Shown here one piece after another: positions 53,182 to 60,000 of a stretch of DNA of 60,000 bases (position 1 is the first letter of the stretch; every line of letters begins with the position of its first letter). A program made the position numbers and the translations under genes. The notes beneath the pieces are model-generated. The model was not told where the DNA came from. It did no database searches and saw nothing but the letters and a program-made list of their open reading frames with translations. Source of the stretch: Bugula neritina (lineage: Eukaryota; Bryozoa; Gymnolaemata; Cheilostomatida; Bugulidae). The stretch spans positions 18,668,759-18,728,758 of the forward strand of contig OZ037767.1 in the NCBI GenBank assembly GCA_964035545.1, written 5' to 3'.

Positions 53182-53250
53182 ATGACTTCTAAAGAAGTTG
53201 TGGCAAGTAGAAAAGAAAGTTGGTTACATAATAAGATGACTTCTAAAGAA
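53182..53250 (+). promoter_or_regulatory. Duplicated upstream element of LU8
   Basis: ATGACTTCTAAAGAA occurs at 53182-53196 and again at 53236-53250, each near GTTGGTTACATAA-like text. LU4 and LU7 show only one copy about 25-45 bp before the TATA box. Conservation across the LU promoters suggests a factor-binding site, but this is an inference. Confidence 0.45.
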
Positions 53251-53271
53251 ACTGTGTGCAGAGTGAATCAG

Positions 53272-53280
53272 TATATAAGT
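53272..53280 (+). promoter_or_regulatory. TATA box of LU8
   Basis: TATATAAGT lies 60 bp before the LU8 start codon in the same block as at LU4-LU7, here on the plus strand. Confidence 0.75.
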
Positions 53281-53339
53281 TGGTGAGAAGCAGAATATCA
53301 TCATTTACTGAGAAGACATTCTACAGAATACCAGACAAG

Positions 53340-53990
53340 ATGAACAAGCTACTTCTACTCGCTCTCTTTGTTGGTAAATTTGCTCTCATTTTTATATAAT
53401 TATTATTTTGTATTTTATTGCTATCTATAGATAAAAAAATTAACTAATTTTTGCTCAAGAAAATTATTTAAGTACTTTACTCCTTTTCATAGCAACTCTT
53501 GCAAGCACAAACGCTATCAAGTGTTACCAATGTACTGACTGTGCAGCTGAAGCTAATGAAGATGATCTGTCTGATTGTGCTAGCTACTTGACTGCCTGCA
53601 TGCTACATCACTGAAGGTAATGCTAGTTTGAATATATCTATAATACTGTACTATAACTATATGTGAGAAACTTCAGGTTTAATGTATAGTTACAAGAAAT
53701 ATGTTGGTATATTTAAGCAATTTACATATTTCAGGTAGTACATGTACAAACATTTTCAATGGGTCCAAGAAAGGTCCTAATTTAAATAAAATGAGCCAGA
53801 TTCAGCTGAAATACTTGTTTTAATTTAAATTTGTCAGCCATGATTTGTTTACTTTGAAATCAATATTTATAGAGCTATTCAAGCATTCAATTAGTTCCAC
53901 CTAATAACATTTATATAGATATCTCTAACAGTCAACTCTAATGAGATAATTTACTAAAAGAAACTTAAGTTTTGAAATAAAGGTTACTAT

Positions 53991-54081
<91 letters not shown>

Positions 54082-55141
54082 CTCTAAAATAAGTGTTTGT
54101 AAACATAATATACATATGCATACCATAACATAAATATGTTGAAAAATAGTGAGGTGTTTCATGTTTCTACTTGTGCAGAAGTAAATGGGGACACTACAAC
54201 CTATCACAGAGGATGCAGTTTTGCCCCAGCCAACTTAGAGGGAGATGATTGTGAGAAAATAGTGAATCCATTTGTTAATGATGGAATTGAACACCTTAGA
54301 TGTCATTGTGATGAAGATGCATGTAATGATAAGATGAAGGAGATCACAACTACCATCTAATAAATTACAGAAGTTGATAATATTGTTGACGATGACTTGA
54401 ATGATTATACTGACTATGATATTTATTTCTATTTAAAATTGCCTAAAATATATTTGTTACATTGCATCTTTCTGTTTCATTCTATCTCACATAATTTCAG
54501 AAATAAGATAAACCTGGATTTCTAATTATAGCATTTTGCATTCATGAAAGCTTAAGATGTTGAATGCAAATCAATTAAAAACTGTGAACTTATTTGTTAA
54601 AAAATAAATAAGTAAGATAATATTTATGATGTAGTTTTAGTTCACTTATAGTCACAGCGTTAGATATAAACATGTATAAGTTTACACATAGCTATTGAAC
54701 TTTATGTTAAACTTAGCTATATATAGTCACCAATCTGATGGACATATATCATAGGTTTCTGAGTTTTACTCTACAGGCTATTATATGTAATTAAATTCTT
54801 GAATAAGCATAGTTTGTTAAAAATCTTATGTGTTTCATATGCATGGTTAATAAGTAAGAAATTTTGCAAAACAAACATTTTTAGTGAATACATATGCATA
54901 CCGTAACATAAATATGTTGAAAAATAGTGAAGTGTTTCATGTTTCTATAACTTGTGCAGAAGTAAATGGAGACACCACAACCTACCACAGAGGATGCAGT
55001 TTTGCCCCAGCCAATTTAGAGGGAGATGATTGTGAGAAAATAGTGAATCCATTTGTTAATGATGGAATTGAACACCTTAGATGTCATTGTGGTGAAGATG
55101 CTTGTAATGATAAGATGAAGGAGATCACAACTACCATCTAA
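53340..55141 (+). pseudogene. LU8: inverted LU copy, frameshifted exon 2, two terminal exons
   Basis: Exons of the LU4-LU7 type are at 53340..53373 (signal), 53493..53616 (exon 2) and two alternative terminal exons, 54179..54360 and 54960..55141. Each terminal exon is 182 nt and open to the normal stop. Exon 2 is 124 nt rather than 120: an extra ATGC after CTGACTGCCTGC-like sequence shifts the frame and gives a stop (TGA) four codons later. The TATA block, donors (GTAAAT, GTAATG) and acceptors (CATAG, TTGTGCAG) look intact. The terminal exons differ slightly (RCHCDEDACN versus RCHCGEDACN), and the 45 bp before each is conserved, so one arose by duplication. It is a recent pseudogene unless the 4 bp are a sequence error. 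It lies 18 kb from the array and on the opposite strand. Confidence 0.8.
53993..54078. repeat. (AT)n microsatellite in LU8 intron 2
   Basis: About 85 bp of pure TA about 100 bp before the first terminal exon. Confidence 0.95.
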
Positions 55142-56597
55142 AAAATTCCAGAAGATGAGAATATGATTGATGCTGTTGAAGAAAGGATTTGCTATAAAAT
55201 AATTCTTGTTGACAGTGTTTTGTGACTCAAGAATTTACATGCTTCTTGCACTTAGAATAGTAGCTTTTCTTATAGCATATACTTGTCTAGAGCAATAAAT
55301 AAATCTACTCAAAACATTTATACTATATATTTTGGTTTTAATCACATTTAAATTAATTTTATAAAATATGATTGCTTAAATGTGGCTGTATTTACATATA
55401 TCGCATCATCTTTAACAAAACATCTTTAATTATTGCATAGCAGTTGTAACAGCCAGCATGGCCTTTTTGTAACTCATGTTTGTAAAAATAAATAGAAAAC
55501 TAAGTATTGAAAATGCACTCATAAATTATTTACACTTAGCTTGTCAAACCTATTGTCATTAAACTTAAGCTATATATTTGTTCTTCATAGAATTAGCACA
55601 GCTGTTTTGAGCTGTTATGCTAGCCAACACATCTTGTAAACTAGCTAGCTATATAAGGCTTTGTAGGCTGCACAAGCGCTCATTCTACACTTGGCCTAGC
55701 CATGGTAGGCTAAGTGTTAGAGCCATGACCAGTGCAGCCGTTTCATAAAACTAGTCGAGCCAATCAGGTAAAAGACATTAACTTCAAATAAATAAATACA
55801 GAAATTTATCAAAAAAGTCAGTTTTTAGAAGTATATAGTCGTTTATTGCATATTATAATTTATTATCCATATTATTTTGAACATCGGTAATGTTTTTTAA
55901 ACAAAAAATATATATTCAGCATAACTATAAGTAATATATTAAGTATATTTCAAAATTATTTTTGCAAGTATATGCTACTGGGGTTATAAAAGCCACTTTC
56001 AAACTTGCAAAACCGTATTAATACACCTTGTAAATGTTTATATAGCCTATATAGATAATCAGTCATTCTTTAAAAGTATTACAAAAAACTTAAGTCTAAC
56101 ATAATATATGTACTCATACTGTAGATTCAAGATGCTATTATAAGCCTAAAGATTCATGTTAATTTTATAATATAATATTAGCTAGTATTTAGAATAATGC
56201 AAGCCTTTGGAACTTTATTAAAACTGAAATAGCTTTCAGAATAACAGCATTAAGAAAATGGCCATAAGAGGTAAGGATTTCGCCGCTGTTAAAAATTCAA
56301 AATGTAAAATCAATAATTTGCAATATTTTTGTTGTGACTAAATACACATCAGCAGCAATTTTCTAATTAGTGTTTACTGTTTACTGTTTGGTATATTATT
56401 GAATTGCATATATTTTGCTATATATATGTAATAATTATATTGATAACATGACTTGCCTCACTAATCATTGTGAGTAAAAATAAATTTGAAATAATATAAT
56501 TTCATAAATATTAACAGAGCCTAGTTGTATAAATATTTTAAAAGCAACTAAATAAGCTTTGCAAATTTAAAATAAGTATAAAAAGTATTATTAGATT
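55142..56597. other. Intergenic DNA between LU8 and the TNF-like gene
   Basis: Contains the 3' flank of LU8 (AATAAATAAATC near 55294 is a possible poly(A) signal) and AT-rich DNA that should hold the 3' UTR of the TNF-like gene on the other strand. No further exon was recognised. Confidence 0.4.
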
Positions 56598-59469
56598 TTA
56601 AATTTGGTCATCATTCAGTTTAATGAGGCTCAAGAAAAATGTTTCCTTCTCAATTCTGAACCAGGCACCGCTTGAGATGACCATGAATATCTGGTGATAA
56701 GCTTGCAATGACACAATCTAAAACAAATATTCTTAGCCTATCAAACATAAACAGGTATTGATTCTCAAAAGTTATGATCTGAAAATAGTATTCAATAATG
56801 GGAAGTTGTCTACCCACTGCATGCTATACATAGAGTCAGTTTTAGAGCTATAAAGCAGTTATAACCAGGAAATAGTAGTAGTCTTCCTATTACCAATATT
56901 CTTCATATGGGAAAAATGGCATGCTAGTAATCGTCTGACCAATACACAAGCAGATAAGATAAAGATGACTAGTTTTGGGTTTAACTGAAAATACCAAACT
57001 TATTGAGTTGATTGTCATGCAAACTGCAGACTCAAGGTCATATTAAAAACTGCATTTTTTTGTAATCAGGTGGTTTGCTCATTAGGTTTGCAGCAACTCA
57101 ACAAAGACAGCTATATTTTTTTGAGCTGTCAATTTGTGTTTCAAAATTGCCCAAAGAACGAACCTATGCAACAATTAATTATTGATACTGCAGTAAATTT
57201 TTATGTAGTTTTAAATGTATGTTTTAAATATAGTGCAATATAGAGTTTATAACTAACATACAAAGAAAAAAATTTAAAAATGAAATGTTATTTTAGTTTG
57301 CAATGACCTAAAGTGGAGCTGCTCCCTATACTAGAAATCAATCATGCATTTGGGGCACTATATAGGACTAGCAGTAAGAAAACGAATGAGTGAATGCAAT
57401 TTGGAATAAAGAGTAGACAATTCCTACCTTCCAAGCTTGACAGGGAAAAATTGAATCAGCTGGATTGGATGCATCTCTATAGATAGCTGGTACGATACAC
57501 TTTGTAATCAGCTGCTGGTTGCTGTTGAACCTGTCCTGGTAGATCTCAAACTGAGGCCATCTTTCTGTGCCATTGCCAGCCACACTGAAGTGAACCTGCA
57601 ATTAATGTTTGTGTGGAGCTGTTAATATGATAGCTCACAGTTTACTGTATATACAACTCTTACAAGGAGTATTTTCAAAAAGAATATATCTTATAATTAT
57701 CTTAGTTTATTCAAACAAACTAATTTTTGCATGTTAGTAGGTTGGATTGAATACATCATTCAAAATATAAAGTTAATTTTAGCCAACAACATAATTGGTT
57801 TAAAATTTCAAGATTATACTGTAAGATCTGATAACTTTATTCATTGTAAAATATTGCCATATATTGAAAAAATATGGAAGTTATCAAGCAAACTTCTCTC
57901 TATATCAGCTAATCTAAACACAGTGGGAAGAATATTTACAGTAGTATACATGTGTAAAAATCTTAGACTGAGGTTGTTGCTGCATATAACTCAAATGGTG
58001 CGCTTTAAATTATTCTGTATAATTCTGGGATACTATATATTAGTGTTTAAAACAAATTAGGATTCCTCAAATTAAGTAGAAATATCAAGGCACTAAATAA
58101 GTTCAAATTAATCTTTTTCACTAAACTGTAATTAAATAATTCTTTATTACTATACGCAAGCATTTTTGATAAACAAACTAAAATAACTACAGAAGCTTTC
58201 TGAGAGGGTATTATTTATTTAGAACACATGCTATCTAGTACACAGGTTATACTTACACTATATATGCATGTGCTATATTGCATATACAGGTTATATAATT
58301 ACACTGCCATGTACTAGATAGTATATACAGTATACAGGTTATATACTGACACTGCCATGTACTATGTAGTATAGACATTGCCTGTACTTACACTACTATA
58401 TGTACTAGATAGTATATACAGTATACGGGTTATACCTACACTGCCATGTACTATATAGTATATACAGTATACAGGTTATATACTTACACTATATATGCAT
58501 GTGCTATATAGTATATACAGTATACAGGTTATACTTACACTACCATGTACTATATAGTATAGACATTGGCTGTACTTACACTACTATATGTACTAGATAG
58601 TATATACAGTATACGGGTTATACCTACACTGCCATGTACTATATAGTATATACAGTATACAGGTTATACTTACACTGCCATGTACTATGTAGGTGCCAGC
58701 TTTTTTCACCATCAGCTTCCCTATATCTTGCAGGAAGAAGTTCTTTTCAGAGTGAGGAGTGAACATCCAAGGAGCTTTTGTGTAAAATCTATAGATCTTG
58801 TCATCTGAAATGACATAATTACCAAAGTCAGTTCCATTTTCTTATTTAGTTTGTATGCCTGAACAATATTATGCTGCAACATAATTTTATCGAGACAGTT
58901 GCACAGCTTTTTACATATCAATTGACATATAATTACATTATAGATGTTTCGGATTTGAGTTTTATCAGTGTTTTTGTATATAGACACAATATAAGTTGTT
59001 AATAAACAATATAGAAACACCAAAAACATATACAAGCATTGTACTTTTATAAAACTCGTGCAAGTTTATAGAAAACCCCTGATGGAACGGACTTTTTAAA
59101 GCGGGCTTATTGGACTTATTCAAATGAGGCACAGGAGCAATTATGATGACTGGATGTTCTTCCTAACATCACCAATGGTCTTTGTCGAGAATCGAACCCA
59201 TTACTTTGTACTTACTAATGCTCTACCTCCTAACCCACGGCTGCTCCCATTGTATGTTAATATTGCTTTATAATTATTTGCAATAGTTTCTACAATTGAT
59301 ATTGATTGTGAGTCACCTGTAGTGTATCTCATTCTAGTCAAATGTTTATCATGTGTCCTGTTGCACAGCTCGTCTCCTTGTTTGTTATGTAACAGCGGGT
59401 ATCCTTCTAAACAAGTCTCTCTTATTTTGTTCTTAGAATAGTTTTTAAATCTTAGATCCGAATCAGATG
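56598..59469 (-). CDS. TNF-superfamily-like ligand, C-terminal four exons (5' end not found)
   Basis: The model is complement(56598..56717, 57428..57595, 58674..58804, 59317..59469), at least 189 residues, ending in a stop. All ends are GT-AG and phases agree (1, 0, 0). The first exon encodes a stalk-like part with two cysteines (ETCLEG, ELCNRT). The remainder fits the TNF jelly-roll: FFLQDIGKLMVKKAGTYIVH matches the strand with the G-x-Y-x-V core, followed by GSVHFSVAGNG. A cysteine pair sits in TKCIVPA and FPCQAW, and the last strands read SLQAYHQIFMVIS and ETFFLSLIKL, where TNF proteins have a T-x-F-F-G-like end. These ligands are type II membrane proteins whose trimeric C-terminal domain binds TNF receptors. 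The N-terminal membrane exon should lie to the right, perhaps beyond the window. Identification is from pattern only. Confidence 0.78.
58240..58690 (-). repeat. Tandem array that repeats an exon end and splice donor of the TNF-like gene
   Basis: About ten units of roughly 46-50 bp; a higher-order block of about 188 bp occurs twice (58373-58470 and 58561-58660). On the minus strand the unit reads CATGGCAGTGTAAGTATAAC plus CTGTATACTGTATATACTAT-like text. The right-most unit is the real exon end (GTACATGGCAGT at 58674) and its donor GTAAGT. Six units keep GTAAGTA, two have GTAGGTA and two are degenerate. Confidence 0.85.
59050..59248 (-). mobile_element. SINE-A copy 7
   Basis: Nearly full length in minus orientation: head GGGAGCAGCCGTGGGTTAGG, B box GGGTTCGATTCTCG, body ATTGGTGATGTTAGGAAGAA, then GCTCCTGTGCCTCATTTGAA and a tail ending CTATAAACTTGCACGAG. 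It lies in an intron of the TNF-like gene, in sense orientation. Confidence 0.85.
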
Positions 59470-59534
59470 CTACAACAGATGAGTGTAGAGCTTCAGTTAC
59501 AAATAATCAGAAATAAAATGTTATGTTATTTGTA

Positions 59535-59755
59535 GTGTTGAGTTTACTCAGTGGCTTATTTGGTGTACAATTGTAACACACCTGCTTGTAAGGGGGAGGA
59601 GGGGGGAAGAGGGGGGGAGGAGGGGGGGAAGAGGGGGGGAGGAGGGGGGGAAGAGGGGGGAGGAGGGGGGGAAGAGGGGGGGAAGAGGGGGGGAAGAGGG
59701 GGGAAGAGGGGGGGAGGAGGGGGGGTTTGAATTTCAGTGAGGCAACAATTCTATA
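59535..59755 (+). mobile_element. SINE-B copy 7 with a purine-rich expansion inside
   Basis: Leader GTAGTGTTGAGTTTACTCAG, TTTGGTGTACAATTGTAACA and CACCTGCTTGTAAG match the family. An array of GGGGGGAGGA/GGGGGGAAGA units then fills about 59590-59725, and the element resumes with GGTTTGAATTTCAGTG of the B box. Confidence 0.8.
59590..59725. repeat. G-rich polypurine array
   Basis: About 135 bp of one-strand purine, with runs of six or seven G separated by A, AGGA or AAGA. It has strong potential for G-quadruplex or triplex structure. Confidence 0.9.
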
Positions 59756-60000
59756 CTAATATAACTTGAGCAATTTATTAATAATCTACCTTCATGTAGG
59801 ACTACTCTCTTAACTTTATTTATAGTGAAAGTAAATATTTCAACTTCTCATGAGTGTTTTAATTGAGTCAATAGGTTTATACTGTTTGAAATGCTCTGAA
59901 AAGGTTAGCTAGTTATAATATATGTGTAGATAGCAACAACTTAAAAAGCTAAACTTAATACACTCTAAAATTTAGCCTGTACCTATGTGAAAATTCTAAA

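Noticed and set aside
54136-54178. N-terminal extension MLKNSEVFHVS before the LU8 terminal exons
   Set aside because: This is intron sequence that happens to be open; the acceptor TTGTGCAG and comparison with LU4-LU7 place the exon start at 54179 and 54960.

Overview
The window looks like AT-rich nuclear DNA of an invertebrate animal. Genes are small-exon and spliced with GT-AG introns, intergenic space is long, and there are many microsatellites, tRNA-derived SINEs, a Penelope-like fragment and a Ty3/gypsy fragment whose wording resembles elements of molluscs and other lophotrochozoans. A lophotrochozoan host is an inference; the species cannot be named from the sequence. Almost every real gene is spliced, so long ORFs are mostly repeat artefacts. 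The gene models come from splice sites, intron phase and protein pattern.

Left half (5.8-35.3 kb): a cluster of seven complete three-exon genes plus one broken copy, encoding small secreted proteins with the ten-cysteine Ly6/uPAR (LU, three-finger) pattern. All have a 34-37 nt signal-peptide exon, a second exon of 120 or 126 nt and a terminal exon, with phase-1 introns. LU1 (5.8-8.1 kb), LU2 (11.7-14.0 kb) and LU3 (16.5-17.3 kb) are divergent. LU4-LU7 (19.2, 24.5, 29.8 and 34.1 kb, all minus strand) are near-identical copies spaced about 5 kb apart. A truncated copy at 22.9 kb is fused to a Penelope-like GIY-YIG fragment. LU2 is the outstanding gene: its third LU finger carries an in-frame insertion of about 300 residues made of some 21 Gly/Leu-rich units, 20 of which hold an N-glycosylation sequon, with four Lys-Arg sites.

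Middle (39.9-52 kb): a nine-exon minus-strand gene for a 422-residue single-pass membrane protein with an eight-cysteine ectodomain. About 2.5 kb of its upstream DNA is duplicated as a divergent second copy (48.6-51.9 kb). That copy keeps a start codon and a few codons of a paralogue and then runs into a decayed gypsy integrase fragment. A SINE present in one copy and absent from the other gives a natural empty-site comparison.

Right part (53.3-59.5 kb): LU8, an inverted LU copy with a 4-bp frameshift in exon 2 and two terminal exons; and the C-terminal four exons of a TNF-superfamily-like ligand on the minus strand. One splice donor of the ligand gene lies at the edge of a tandem array in which the exon end and donor have been copied about ten times.

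Two SINE families recur. SINE-A is about 200 bp with a tRNA-like head and a conserved tail. SINE-B is about 100 bp and tRNA-like. Three SINE-B copies carry tandem expansions within the tRNA-like head. No CRISPR, rRNA or convincing free-standing tRNA gene was seen.
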